Counted from the first letter of the stretch, positions 48,986 through 62,395 are shown. The stretch is 64,000 bases of DNA from Chionis minor (GCA_013398295.1 VZSF01003227.1:99167-163166); one strand, 5' to 3'. Program-made: numbers and translations. Notes: generated from the sequence alone by a model not told the origin.

Positions 48986-51900
48986 CACATTTTCATTGGT
49001 GACTTTTCTCGTTCTCAGCCGTAGTCTCTTGAGAAGCACTTGCTTATAGATTCCCGTGCACGCTTGCTGACAGAAGACCTGCACATATGCAGTAAATCTG
49101 ACGCGTGCATCCGAAGGTCTCAGATTGGCCGTGCACCCACAGGGCATCGCTATACACCACTTGTACTGGCCATGGCTGGGACTGCCAGATGCTGGATAGC
49201 TGTGAAATTTATAGGAATCCTAAGTAAATATCCAAGGGTCTCAAATTCGGCCAAGGCGAAAGTTTTGGGTGGAAAAGAGGACATTTATGGTGAAACCCAG
49301 CCTCCCAGTAACCTGTTGCTACTTCTCAACAGCTTCCCTCTGCATCTTTTGTTCCTCAGGGAGAGGATTCATGGGCTCTATGTCATCTCTGCTTGTGTTA
49401 GAGGGGAAATTGTAGTGTCTCAAATGGCATATCAGTACATACAGGCAGAGGGCTGGACAAATAATGCACAGCTAAAAAAGCCTATGCACCTATACCGCTG
49501 GGACCAGTACCAAAATCACTGAAGTCAGTGGAAAGACTCCAGAGAGCTCTTCTATCTATCAGAAAACACAACTATGACTTGAATTAAAGACAAAAAAGCA
49601 ATAATAAATAGGAAAACAATGAGAGGAGCAGGTGTTCGGCATATTTGAAAGGCAGAAAAGCAAACTTTTATGTTATAGCAGTGATGTTCTGCAATGAAAC
49701 TGAAGTCTGTCGACATCCAGATATGTTTCACACTGTATGTTTGGCATCACAACAGGTGGTTACTGCCAGATTTACCAATGAAGAATATTCCAGATTTGCT
49801 AGCTATTGCACGAAGTCTTTCCACCAGATGAATTGGCTGTATTTGGCAGCAGTCAGTTAGTAAATAAAAAATGATCTAGAGTTCATAACTATTGTAGCTT
49901 TAAAAAGCCAGCTAAATAACATTGTTTTTCAGCAGTGACATTCCTCACCCAGGAGGGAAGTCCCAGAGAAAACAGAAAAGGAAGAAAGCTGTGACAGTCA
50001 ATAAATCTGGGCAATGTTGAATGAAATGGTTAAATAAGTAGGGAACTCATTATTAAAAATGTCCTTTAACAGCCTATTTACATTTAAAGAAGAGGACTGA
50101 GAAATGAGGTAAAGCTTCTGTACAAAGATAAATTTGGTAAAACCGCCATGTTAATGTCTAGGGGATGGCATGTGTGTATTCTAGGGCTGATTTTTTTTTG
50201 TACTCTGCTTGGTCTTTAACCTTCTGATTTTCCACTGTGTTGCACAGCCCCAATGGACAACTTCAGGCTGTTTTTTACCTACAAACACAGCTTTGGCTAA
50301 GAACAAGGTTTCACATTGTAGTCTGCTGGGATTTTTTTTAAGACGAAAATTCCTTATTCTCTGGAAATTTGCTGACCCCTTGAAAATGGAAACCGTTTAA
50401 GGAGAGATCAGTTTGGATGATTTTCCCATTTCGATAAGAATCTGGGAAGAAAAAAAATTTGAAATTGCCAGCACATTCCTTTCTGCCATTTTCAAAAGAA
50501 AACAGCCCAGTGCTAGTAATGACACAAACATCTCAAAATGATCAAAACAGCTGTTTCAGCGGCCGGCTTCCACTTCATCTCTTATTACAAACCCATGATC
50601 TACTCTTTTTGTTTTAGAATTGCAGTCCCGTTTTCCTCCTAACAGCCTTCCTTACCTGTATTTCATAACCGAAATAAAAGCTCTGTGCTATGCAACTTCA
50701 GGTGCATTTGCCACGTATTTTTGCCCTTGGATCATCCGTTGTGTTGTTTTTGACAAACTACTTAAATACAGCAGGCTGAGCTAAAGATTCTAATCTGATG
50801 AAACTTATGTATAAACCTCTTCTATACCATCAGAAGTAATATTATATAGTATGAATTTATGCTGATAATTTTCCAGCCATCTAAAACCAAGGAAGGAAGC
50901 AATAACATGACATGCACCGCATACATGTTTTTGCCATTCTAGGGCCCAGTTCTAAGGCTCTGTGTTTTTCAAGACCACAGTTTCCTCCTTTGCTGCAACC
51001 GATGGGGTTGCACTAGCGGAGCCTTATTGGTGTTTGTTTCCAGCATTAAGGAACCTTGGGGAAGCCTTTTTCTTCCTTCTGCCATTCTTTCGTCCACTCA
51101 CAAAGCAGGTTTCAGGTTTGGGCCTGCTGGTTGAGGGGAATGCTTAGCTTGCCTATTTAAAACACAACTGGATTTTGCTATTCAAATGTAGGAAACCTAA
51201 TTACACATTGGTAAATTCTCTTCAGTCTACCAAACACAGAAAAAAAAACAGTGACAGAAACTGAAAGGCCAAAAAAGAGAAAAGAGTCCCTAAGACCTAA
51301 TGAATCCAAACTAAACACCTCTCCACAGAAATGTCAAACATTTCTCTTAGCACAAAACAAGGCTTAAAGAATTCCCTGCTTTTGTCTCTGGGCTAATTCC
51401 TTAAGCAGAGAGGGGGATTTTCTTCTGGGAGTGTTATTTCACAAAGAACTAAACAGCAAATAAACAAAAGACTCTCAAAGAGTGAGAGAGTATAAATAAA
51501 ATTCATGACTCCTTAAAGAGTTTACACTGAAAGAATGTGGGGGATTATTTACAATTAAAGCATAGTCTGTGGAATACAGTTATTATTACAAAAATGAATA
51601 AGAGGGTATTTCATTTAGCTCACAATAAGAGTGCACCTGGGTCTTCTCCATTTGTTAAAATTGGAGAAAACTCTCTTGCCCTCAGAATCATCGATTTGGT
51701 TGCTTTTAGCAAACTCATTTTCATATACCAGGCTGGGTATTCCAGTTGAAAAAACTGTTTATGAAGTTGCAAATTATCTATGTTGTAGCTGCAGAAAGCG
51801 CCAAGAAGAAAGGATAAAAACCAGGGGGAGCAGAACAGGAAAGCTGAGAAATCCCTTCCCTTAAAAAAGAGTGCAACCCCCCCCCCAAGTTTCTTCTGCT

Positions 51901-52394
51901 TTTCTGTGAAAAGTATACTTCAAATCCCCACCCCCACAGCCAGTCCTGCAGAAATGAAAAAAAAACCCCCTTGTTAACAAAAATAAGTGTTTTTATACTT
52001 CAGGCCTAGCAGAGCACAAGTTTTTAGCAAAGTGAAAAGTAGCAAGGAGGGAAGAAAAACTTTGGGGGAATCTCCCTTCTTCCTTGCCAAGCTGAATATG
52101 AAACAATGGAGTAGGTTAATAATGGAGACAAGGTTAGCTGAGGGATAAGATGAACGTGGAACAAATACAAGATTTCACTTCCAATAAATTAGGCAGACAC
52201 AAATGAATGGTTATTAAGATAAAGAAGCATAGGTTGAAGAAGTCACTTGATTATAAATTATAGAGCAATTAGTCCTCTTTTCAGTGCTTTTTTTTTTTTT
52301 TTGTACTAGGCATTTTGTACGCTACGGCAAATGTGTCATAAAACAATGCTGATAATGATGCTGTTGAAAGCCAAGGTAGAGCAGCCAAATCCTG
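48986..52394. other. Unique non-coding DNA
   Basis: A 160-codon plus frame (49,040-49,522) without any known domain is the longest; it starts just beyond the CR1 copy and is probably chance. C and A runs lie near 51,877-51,887 and 51,958-51,965. A T run lies at 52,289-52,302. No exon was recognised. Confidence 0.5.
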
Positions 52395-52431
52395 TATGTG
52401 TATATATATATATGTATATATATGAGCATGT
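52395..52431. repeat. TA/TG microsatellite
   Basis: An alternating TATATA tract interrupted by TG. It sits in an A/T-rich stretch with a further GTGTGTGTAT tract at 52,476-52,485, flanked by CATAGGG and CCCTATG inverted words. Confidence 0.8.
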
Positions 52432-53244
52432 ACTAATAGGGTTGTGAGTGCTACATGGATGTGTGCATCCATAGGGGTGTGTGTATCCCTATGCATGTAC
52501 AACTGGTGGATGTCCATGCATGTCTGTCTATAGCATAAATATTACCGGGCACATCCGTGTGCAGCCCTATTAATTCTTTAGAGAAATGATATATTAATAC
52601 AAATTAAAAAAGAAATCTATACGAGTGTCATGGAAGGTACTTTATCCATCTATCTGTCTTTATGTCTCTCTGTCATGTTAAAAAGAAAGCCGTATAAGAG
52701 AGGTTAGGCCAGGAGACTTATTTCATGTGCCTGAGCGACAGAGACAGAATTTAAAGCTTTGTTGAATTTGCAGCAAAGTTTTGATTGAGTCTTATCCTGC
52801 CATGCCTGCCTCGGCAAAGTATCCGAAACATTTGGCTACACATAATTAAATGAACAGTATTTATTTTTAGCATCTGCTGCCCCCGACTCAAACTTTGCTA
52901 CTAAGAAAATTCAGCTCTATGGAAAAGAATTTGAATTCCAGCTGGGCAGTTTTCAAAATAAGATGAAAAGTTAAGCAGGCAATTGGTGTGTATTTAGGGC
53001 TCAAAACACCTTGCCTCCTAAGAAGTCTTGAAGGAGTTAATCCCTTCTCAAGATAATCCACTAAAGAGCATCCTTCATTATGATGTTAAAAGCAAGGATC
53101 AGTGCTGGGGGAGTCTAACAATAGGACAGGGGTGCTTTTCAATCCCCATCACATTCTTCCCAGGTTAGAAACAGAAACTGCTGTTATTCCAGCCGAAAAC
53201 CAGGACGGGTTTCTCTCTTGGTGTTAAATATTCAGATTTAAAAA
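52432..53244. other. Unique non-coding DNA
   Basis: No gene was recognised. A short TCTATCTGTCT-like pyrimidine patch lies at 52,646-52,672. Confidence 0.5.
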
Positions 53245-53270
53245 GGGAGGGGAAGGGGCGGGGGGGGGGG
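53245..53270 (+). other. G-quadruplex motif
   Basis: G runs of 3, 4, 4 and 11 bases are separated by single- or two-base loops (A, AA, C). The 11-G run may be mis-sized in the assembly. Confidence 0.8.
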
Positions 53271-55969
53271 AAGCAATCACTAATCCACTGCATTAACTAA
53301 ACTTCTCTCTTATTGGATATTTTTCTGCCAATCTTTCTAACTTTTATGACAAGGTGATGAATGCGGAAGGGCCGCGTCGAAATGACTCACAACTCTTTTA
53401 GACATCAAAAGAACTTTTGATAAGAGGCTTGTAAATAATTTCCTGGTGGTAACATGCGAGTGGAGAAAGCCTGAAGCAAGCTGGCCTAACTTCCGTGCAC
53501 GGAAGGATGATGCTACATCCCTTCACTGCTGGCAGGATTCTGCCTTCTAATAAAAAGTGGGGAAAAAAGCCACATGTACCAAGCTGCTTTGTGTTTCTTA
53601 CGTGGCTGATGCTCTTCATGTTTGTTTGTCACTTTGTTTAGTACTGAGTATCGTGTTTTTAATTAATGAAAAGATAGAGAAATGTAAAAATACAGGGGTT
53701 GTTTTTGAGACCTTACAAACCTATTTGAGGAATGCTTACGTACATACACATGCACTCACACACTGTGTAATATAGAAATAATAAAATTCAAAAAGTTTTC
53801 TAATCTATCCAAGTAGAAAAAAGGTAAAAATGTTCATAAAGGGAAAGATTTTTATCTGTATTTTTATGACAGTAAAGGAGGAAGATTGAACCTTTAAAGA
53901 CTGTAGTCAGAAAATGAAGGAAAAAAGCTATTACTTTGATAGCTGGCCATACAGCTGATTTAGGATATGGTCCAAGTCCTGTGGATCTCCAATAACCATA
54001 ACTGGTGTTTGGATCATGTCCTCAGAGTACAATAACAAGTTTTTGTAGCATGCATAATTGATGGGTTTTAAGGAATCTCATGTAAAGCATGTTTCATTGT
54101 GCCTTGGAAATGTCACCTTAAGGAATTCTAGCCCCATGTCAAGGCCAAGAGAGACAACAATAATATTTCAGTCATGATAATTAAATGCTGTAAGCACCGT
54201 TATTTTCCTATTTGTTGTAATTCCAACTAAGAACGGCTCTGATTGAGACCTGGCAAGAAGTGGTTGAAAAATTGCTCTTCCAAAGGGGGAAGCTAAAAGA
54301 GCACATGACTCAGCTGTAGATAGTAATTTTGATTCTTTTGTCCAATATAATCAGTGAATGGATGGTAGCTCCAATTCACTACGAAAGTCTGCAGCGACAG
54401 TAGCTGAAGACTTCCTGAGACAGGGCCACTGCTTCTCCTGAGCACAGCAGACGCTCTTTGAGGAGTTAAGATCACGGCTGGACAGGAGGAGGAGCAAACC
54501 CTGCCTCCAGGCTGAGGTTTCCATTGCTCCACATAGCTGGAGCACAGGGCAGCTCTCTGCTTCTTTCCATCATCTCCGTGCAAAAAAAAAGAAAAGAGAT
54601 GGCCTTATGCTTAGCTAATTTGGAGGAGATGACAATTAAAAGGGAAGTGCTTCAGTGTGTCTGAGTACATGGGACCTTTTATGGCTATTGCTTATTGAGA
54701 CTGTGTCCCTGATCCAGAGGGAGCTGGAAGTGTGTGAAGCTGTATTTTCTGGGAACAGGCAGCAAATATGAACGCTGCAGATGTTGTTGATGTCTATTAA
54801 CTCTTTAGGTATTGCAAAGCTTTCTAGGCATGTAAAATAATAAAGTCCTGTCTGGTTGGAGTGCGAGCAAATTGAGTTCCTGTTTTACTGCAAACTTCTG
54901 TACACTCGTGCTCTTGCTTGACAAGTGAGTCTGGAAGGGGTTTCATCCCTACTTGCTAGCCATGGTCCTTCTGGAGGGAGGGATCTCACAGCTGCCCTAC
55001 TCTGTGCTGGTGATCCCAGGAAGAAGGGAAAGGCTGGAATTTCCCCATATGCTGAAGCAATGGGAATTCGTTTATTTCTGACCTTCGCTACGTTGACATA
55101 GGGCATCGAGGCCATCGTTCTGCTGTCCACAGCCATAACTTTGCGTTTACTGGTGAAAGCTTCTCGTGCCATCAAATAAAGTACTTTTACCCAAATCAAT
55201 GGCCTAGGAAAGGAGTATCCCTGCCTAGAAATCCTTAGAGAAAGTGATAAGCCCTGTCTTTTACAAATATAATTCTTTAATTTCAACAGTCCCAAAGAAA
55301 CCATGGTTATTAGGAAAAGGATATAGATGTCAGAAGTCCTAGGATTATAACATATATATGGCCTGGCTTCCTGACAAAAGCAGATGATTTTTGACACACA
55401 TTAAATGTTTAGAAAAGTTTTTAAAGACCAAAGGCTCTGATCAAGATGAGTTCTTTGGTTAAAACCAGGTGCTAAATAAACAGAGGGTAGGACACAACCT
55501 GAGCCCTTACAGGAGCTCGCTTTTGAAGCAGAGTCCATTTCAGGATAATAGGAATGGCTGATCCAATTCCTGCCCTTCAACTGCATTCAGTTTCTGGAAT
55601 TAATTTATCAAGCTACGTTTAAGGATTAAAAGATTGTGCCTGACATTTTAGAACAAACCAGAAAACCCCAAAAAACCCAAACAAAAAAACCTGTCACAAT
55701 TCAGCAGAATTTGCAAAAGAAAAGAGGCTGTATGGGATAAAGGAAGGCAGCCCAAAGTCCTCTTAGGTTGATGATCTCTTCAGGTCATGGTTCAAGTTAT
55801 CTTGATTTTCAATTGTACCCACCCAAGTCTGTACTGCTTCTCCCTAGCTATTTTTTTTTAAAGACTTTAAGTCGCTGCCTAAACGCTCTTCTCCTTAATG
55901 AGAATGAAACCGACTGGCTTTTATTAATGAATCCCATCTTTTGTGCATAGGTTTTAGTTTCTCTTTAAC
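53271..55969. other. Unique non-coding DNA
   Basis: The 170-codon minus frame at 54,885-55,397 has no recognised domain and no start or splice context that stands out. The neighbourhood is otherwise AT-rich with only short frames. Confidence 0.5.
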
Positions 55970-56340
55970 ATCTTGAAAAGTCATTAATTTATTGCTAATT
56001 TAAAAGAAAAAGAGAGAACGATCCTGTTGGTTCGAATGAATACTTTTCCTTTGGTTGAACCAATAATTCAAGCTCCTGATTATACCAATTAAAGACCAAT
56101 TTGAGGAAAGGCCTCCAGCACTGAGCTGCAGCTGCCATTTAGCCACAAATTATGGGCCTTATATGTGGGTGGACATGAAACTCTTTCAGAGAGAAATAGA
56201 TTGAGAAATAGGGAAACTATTGTAGGGATTTCAGCAGAAGGGGGACATTAATTGGATACATTGCTTGAAGTCAATCAGAGATTCAGCTACTCTGTGGGCC
56301 TTTTGACTTCAAGACCCTTCTCTTTTTGTTCATGTACCTT
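55970..56340. other. Possible conserved non-coding element
   Basis: A repeat-free stretch with TAAT/ATTA cores (for example TCATTAATTTATTGCTAATT at 55,981-56,000) and other non-random-looking words. It has no coding frame. It resembles known developmental enhancers in texture only. Confidence 0.15.
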
Positions 56341-56389
56341 CAGCTAGATTAATCACAGTGACTAAACAAGCAGAGATATTTTTCAGGGC

Positions 56390-56417
56390 TTTTTTTTTTT
56401 TTTTTTTTNNNNTTTTT
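56390..56417 (+). other. T run with a 4-base assembly gap
   Basis: T bases at 56,390-56,408 are followed by NNNN at 56,409-56,412 and TTTTT at 56,413-56,417. The true length of the run is unknown, so the sequence around it should not be used for exact spacing. Confidence 0.95.
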
Positions 56418-58755
56418 GGTGGCTGTGAAGAAGGGGCAGCCTATTCTGCAGTGAAATGAACACTGAAGATGGTGAAAATAAGTGTGATGGTTTCAATCTT
56501 GAAATGAATTCTTTAGATATGTTAGGTTAAGAATATACAAAGTGGTTCCAGGAAGAAAGCTTTTATTTGTTAATTTGATATGAGAGGCTCAAGTATATTT
56601 ATTAATTGTATTGACTAAAAATGCAATGCAATTATAAGTTTTTTTATATTATTTTTCTGCTAAGAGGGAAAGAAAACGCTATCGTGAAAATGTTTCTCAA
56701 GCTTTGGACCTGTATTAATTAAAAATAAGAGAAAATAAGAGCAGTAGCAATAATCAGAACATTAGCAAATCATTGATGAAATATACAGAGTCAATACTCA
56801 TCATTTAAATTTTTTAAAAGTATGTATATAGTTGCCATTAAACTACTGTATATTATCTCGGTTTTATTGTTCTAGATCCCAGTTTTTGAGGCCATAGAGA
56901 AAATTGGTGGCTGTAGTGCGATTAGAACTGCACTATACTTGGTCTCCAGTCCTGTGATAGATTTTAAAATTCTTTTAAAATGCTGGAAATAAAGTACAAA
57001 CAAATAGATGAAGCAGAGCTTTTAGTAAAGAAATGTAATAACAATACATATGTCTATGTTTGCATATATATAACTATACACATATAAATGTGTTTACTTC
57101 TCAAGCTGTAGTTGGTCTGTAAGAAACCACACTGCTTGTGATTTCTTGAAATCAACTTTAAGATTTCACTGCTGGAAAACCAGAAAATATTCTTACACTT
57201 CAGCTTTGGCATAAAGACTACTTTTGTGAACTCCATAATTCTGGATTCATCATGTACCCTGGTATTCAGGGGTATGTTTTTCCATAACACTAGCATCCTT
57301 AATTGGGTTGGGTTTTTTTAATTTTTATTTTTCAAATCACATTGTTATAACTCACCTTGATTAAGCCAATGAAAATTCTCAAAGAGGTTGCCTGATAAAG
57401 ATGTCAAAATCTCAGGTATTTCTTGAGAACTGTAACAAACTCTTCTCAACTCTTTTGATGTTAAATTGAAATTTGCAACCTAAATGAGTCAAGGAGGTTG
57501 ATATAGTGCCTGCAAACAGACATTGGAAAAGACCACTTGCTTCTCTATACCTGGCATAGGACTTTTTAACTTGGTTGTCAGATCACTGCATTTTTGGACA
57601 TTTATTTTGAATGGAATTAAGAATTGAGCCGTGTTTCACATTTTAGATAAATGGGAGCTCGAACAATCTTCAGTGCTTTCTCTGGCTTAAAATTGTCATT
57701 TAAAAAAAATAGGAAAGACTTCTGTTCTAAATTTCCATATTTCATTCAAACTTGCTAATATTATCCTGGTTAGGAAGTGGGATTAATAAAAGCTACTTTT
57801 GATCCACCCATAGGAGGAAGTTGTGGAAATGCTGCAGGAGAGTTTTGTCCTCTTAAAGGAAGAATTTGCTTTGTACAAATATGTGGCCCCAACTCCTTAG
57901 TCTTTAGAGGCCTGTCTAGCACAGATGTTACTCTGGTGATTTTACATTTATTCTGATGATTATTCAGTATGGAAGCATTTATGAGTTTTCATCTCCACAA
58001 TAGCCAGATTCTAGTTCTTTCCTCCAGCTAATCTCTATTCTTAGGTCCTGCTCCATATTTTATTAGAGATTTTCCTTTTGCTTCATAGCCTTTACATGAG
58101 GATTCTCTCGTAACATTTGCTGATGAAACACCAGATGTTAAAAGAAACACTCTGTTTCATTTTTTTTTTTTTTAATCATTTGCCGCCTTGGTAGCACACA
58201 CTCCCCAAATGAGACAGAACTGGTAAAATTGAAACGATCTTGAGTTCAACAGGTGAACCAGAGGGCTGAGAGGGTCCACTGCCCAAACTGCCCTGCTCTC
58301 AGCTTTTGATTTGAGGTTGGCATCTTCTCCACAGTGTGGAAAAGTGGGTTTGTGTTGGGTTAGCTGGGTATCTGACACACCTGAATATATGGGTAGCAAA
58401 GGAAGTTAATGCATCTCCGTGTTCCAGGTAGGTCATTTCCTGCCACAATATCCAAAGTAACACATTGAAGGGGCTGCCTCAGAAAAAGAGTATTTTTCCC
58501 TGAGAAATTGCACAATGCCCATGGTTAAGGAACAATGTTTCAAGCATCTTATTCTATACTAATTAATCTCTAAGCCTTAACATTTATCTCTCCAGTACAC
58601 AGCATACATATCACTGTGAGTTTCAGTTCTGAAGTCTGATAAAACTAATAAACCAAAACTGCCAGAGGTGGCACATTAAACTGGTGAAATGGTTTTCATC
58701 TTAATTGGATATGAGCAGTGTTATCTCTAATAACCCCAGGATACTTCTAATTGGA
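56418..58755. other. Unique non-coding DNA
   Basis: AT-rich. Frames do not exceed 80 codons. A T run lies at 58,160-58,173. No gene or repeat was recognised. Confidence 0.5.
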
Positions 58756-58829
58756 GTTTTCTTTTTCCTTTCTTTTTCCCCCCTTGTTTTCTTTCTTTCT
58801 TTCTTTTCCTTTCTTTTCTTTTCTTTTCT
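58756..58829 (+). repeat. Pyrimidine (TTTC)n/(TTTTC)n microsatellite
   Basis: Imperfect TTTC and TTTTC units form a tract of about 75 bp, with a short C run near 58,778-58,783. On the minus strand it produces a Lys/Glu/Arg-rich stretch in an 88-codon frame, which is not a gene. Confidence 0.85.
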
Positions 58830-60084
58830 ACCACTAATGTTATTGACCAGTGTTAATACTTGAGTTCCCCCTCTTCCAAACCCCCTACTCACTTGTGATG
58901 TTTTCCGAAGAAAGAGTTCACCTGATTTCGGCACAGTGAGGAAGACATATTTGTATTCCATTAACAAAAGGTGATTTTACGTGTGCTATCATTGGAGATT
59001 TTAATAAGATAGAGTTATTGATGTTAGCTAATAATGTTTTGAAAGTTGGTTGTGCTCACTGCCCTGAGATTCACCTCAGGCCAGCAACTTCTCAATTTTC
59101 AGATGTTATTGCAAGACAATGGCTGTCATTGTTTGGGCTCGGATTGTAATTCTAGTGTAAATCTTGCTTTAGTTTTTAGTGTAGTAAAATCATTCTTATT
59201 GCTTCCTGCTAGTTTTTTAGACTCCTGTGAGAAGAATGCATATTAATTGGTAATACTAAAATACCATGTATAATTAAAAGGTAGCTAAGCTTTCTGCAGC
59301 CAGTATCCTTTTGTTTTATTTCATGAGGGTTACCAAGAAATCCTTATGTGGATGAGGAAATATTCCCACCGCGGAAGCTCGCTTTTCATAGGAGATGCTT
59401 TACAGCCGATAGCTGAGTGTTCTGCAGGGGAGATTGCACAAGCACTGATTGCAGGAAACAATTTTTAGAAACTTTTGTTCACTGTTTTTCAGGATTCTCG
59501 TTCTCTTTTTGCTCTTTCTTTTACACACGTAGCCCTGAATTAGCTATTCCACTGCATCAATTTTATATTAAGTTTTTGTCATGCAAAATCAACTTCAATT
59601 TCTCTTTACGCTACACTTGTCTGGCAATACAGGTATGCAATTGGCTCCAAAAGAAAGAAGATGATAAAGGATTAAAAGAACAGAAAGGACAGGAGGTCTA
59701 GGAAAAAGAATCGTATCAATAGCATGAACTACCTCATTTTTTCAACAGGGATTAAAAATTGAAGCCTGCATGTGTTTTAAATGTGAGAAATTTTACTCCT
59801 GAGACATATTCAGGAAGGTATAATTCATTTTCCTGCAGAACACACGTGCATACACACACACACACAACTGCGCACATGATGAAGTCAGTACCGTTCCCTC
59901 CATCGCATGTGTTTCTGAGCAAATGTTATCAGGTTCACAACGGTTATTACTTTTTCTATATAATTAAAAGTATCTATGCAGAGCTCATTAAAATGTTATA
60001 GAAATGAAACAAGAACGTTTTCGAGTGTGAAAAAAATTCATAAAAAACCCAGTTGCAATAAATAAAATTAGCACAAAGATCTGT
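58830..60084. other. Unique non-coding DNA with a CA microsatellite
   Basis: A (CA)n tract lies at about 59,851-59,866. No gene was recognised; frames do not exceed 94 codons. Confidence 0.55.
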
Positions 60085-60260
60085 TCAGTAATTTATATTT
60101 ACATTTCAGGCAATTAAATCAGCAATACCTGGCGTGTGGATTAGTAGGGATCAAAGGCCTTTCACAAAAAGAGCCTTTTATAGTATCAAAGACCCTGTGA
60201 CATCATGTTTGCCTTTTATGCTGAATTAGATAATTGCAAATAATTGTAACTCTGAAAGAC
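60085..60260. other. Possible conserved non-coding element with TCF/LEF-like sites
   Basis: Two ATCAAAG words (60,150-60,157 and 60,185-60,191) match the TCF/LEF core, and AATTGCAAATAATTG (about 60,231-60,245) resembles octamer or C/EBP sites. The stretch has no simple repeats. Motif matches of this length occur by chance, so this is tentative. Confidence 0.2.
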
Positions 60261-62317
60261 ATTTAGTTTTATGGGAGATTTTTTTTTTTCCTTTGCAGGT
60301 CAGTGTGCAACCCTTTGACCCGTCATTGTAGGACTAAAGTCTTTGCTAGAAAGACAAAGCATATTACTTTCTCAACTAACAACATGCATGATTACTTTTG
60401 TCAACAGTCAGACAGAGCAGAACAGAAATCTCACAATACACCAACCCTTACAAGACGTATTGCAGGTTTGTTTATTAGGAATAAAGTAACCAAGCAGGGC
60501 GATGTTTTTTTGGGTTTGGCTTTTTATTTTTTTAAATTTTTTACCCCTTAGCTTTCTCTGGGATTTACTGCATCAAATGCAATCAAAAATAAGAATTATA
60601 AATGCATTAGAAAAAATACTCTGCTTCTCATTCCTGTGCTTGGATCTTTCTTCCACACCTTTGTGTCCTCATGTTGCCTCTGGGATCGTGGTAGCAGGCT
60701 AATCTAGGGGGTTTTGTGTGTTCATCGGTTCCTTACAGGACCCAGACGATGGAGGAGAGCCAAAGTACAATAGGCTCGGTGTAAATCTTCAAGTGTTAAG
60801 TGGAAAAATCAGCAATACATTTCAGCAACAGATCTCTGCACCTGCCAGCCAAAATGTGAGAGACAACAGGATCTGCCAAACAAACCCTACCCTACTCTTC
60901 TGGCCCAGGAGACCTCATTGCACGGGATATCTGTAAGGTTAGTTCCTAGTTTAAGGAACCATTATATGACTCTCATGACATTTTTCACTTCTGGACAAAT
61001 AAGGACTAACATGAAATTAAACTGCTGCCTTGCAATAAAAGTGAAAGAAAATATCTGGGCCATGGAAGTTTAACCATCAGGCTGCTGAGCCTAGAATTTC
61101 CACCAAGGCATAGTGAAAAAAAGGCAGTAAGGATGCCTATGACCTTGATGAATACAAAATCTCTCAGTGGCTATCATGCTAATGAATTACTCCTGGTTTC
61201 GCTGTCAAAAGGCCTAATTCTTTCACCTGTTCTCGTGCTAGGAAGCAGCTGATATATTGCCCCACTTTCCATGGGTGTGGTGAAGGTCTTGGTGTCAGTC
61301 TGTAGGAGGGATGCTAGGTTGGTGGGGGGGAAAAAAACTTGTGAATGGTCAGTCTGTCCTAGAGGTGTGGGATGCATGGAAATCAAACCTTCCGCTTGTG
61401 CATTAGCACTACTCTGAAAAAATGGTTTGCAGAAATGGATATCAAATTTAGTCTTTGCTGGATAAAAGGAGAAAGAGGGGAGGGACACAAATAAGGGAAC
61501 AAAAGCTGTGTAACTGTGAACATAACCAGATTATGGTTACCTTTCAAAGTGTTGCTATGCTTCAGTGCTGCCACAAGTTACAGCCTGCCAAGTGGGTAGG
61601 AGACCAAAGCAAGATATATTTCTTAGATGGCTCAACTGTCTCGGGCTTGGAGGTTCATTAGGAAGTGAAATCATCCCAGGAATACCAAAACACCAGGAGG
61701 CAATAAAGATGATATAGGTAATGCATTCTGATTTCTGCTAGCATTAACTCATTTAAAAAGCAGTATTGGATAGCAAAGCAGACTTTTATAAGGTTGTAAA
61801 ACAGCAAACAAAATACGGAAAGGCATATCAATACTGGGTATTGTCTGCCTACAAAGAAAGCTAAGGGGACAGTAGTTTGTTTAGCTTTGTGTGACTCTGG
61901 GGTAAATAGGAGTAGACGTTTAGGTAGCGGTATACTGGTCAGTCGGCGTGGACTGGACATGAGAACAAACTGCATTAAATATTGCCCGGGTCAATGATTA
62001 ACATATTCCCATAAACTTGGTAACCTCACAGTTTCCCCTCCCGCCTCTGCATTTTTCAGTTTAATTGAAATTATTATGCTAGTTTTAAGCACCTATATAA
62101 ACAGCCACAGTTATTGTACATTTGACAGTAGATAAGTAAATGATTGTATTAACAGAACAAAAATGTAGTGCCTTTCTTGACAGAAGCTGCTTCCAGCAAA
62201 CAGTCCTGGAAGGTTTAATAAACCCTGTGGCTATGTACTGTAGGTAGGTAGGCAGAAGCTCCAGATGGGTACTGCAACTTGGTGTTTTGGATCTAACCTG
62301 GAAGCTGGACCAGTCTG
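60261..62317. other. Unique non-coding DNA
   Basis: A T run (60,281-60,290) precedes CTTTGCAG|GT at about 60,299, an acceptor-like site without a following exon signal. Frames do not exceed 105 codons. No repeat was recognised. Confidence 0.5.
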
Positions 62318-62395
62318 GAGTGGGCGGCTTGGACCCATAAGGCATTGAGTGACCCTTTCCAACCAAAATCACTCTACGAGTCTAAGATTTTCTGT
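62318..62395 (+). mobile_element. Short CR1 LINE 3' end, plus strand
   Basis: GGGCGGCTTGGACCCATAAG, then TGACCCTTTCCAACCAAAAT and CACTCTACGAGTCTAAGAT, follow the last ~75 bases of bird CR1, including two decayed octamers of the tail (ATTCTRTG-type). No coding part remains. Confidence 0.6.

Noticed and set aside
48986..49147. N-terminal part of the 133-codon CR1 frame as CR1 protein
   Set aside because: Only the C-terminal ~65 residues match CR1. The first part has no similarity to the usual CR1 sequence and is a chance extension past the truncation point.
49040..49522. 160-codon plus-strand frame as a gene
   Set aside because: It begins beside a CR1 fragment and has no domain or splice context. 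A chance frame is the simpler explanation.
58701..58967. Lys/Glu-rich minus-strand frame, like a coiled coil
   Set aside because: It is the translation of a (TTTC)n microsatellite.
60281..60330. Splice acceptor (T run then CTTTGCAG)
   Set aside because: Such sites are common by chance in AT-rich DNA, and no following donor, frame or poly(A) signal supports an exon.
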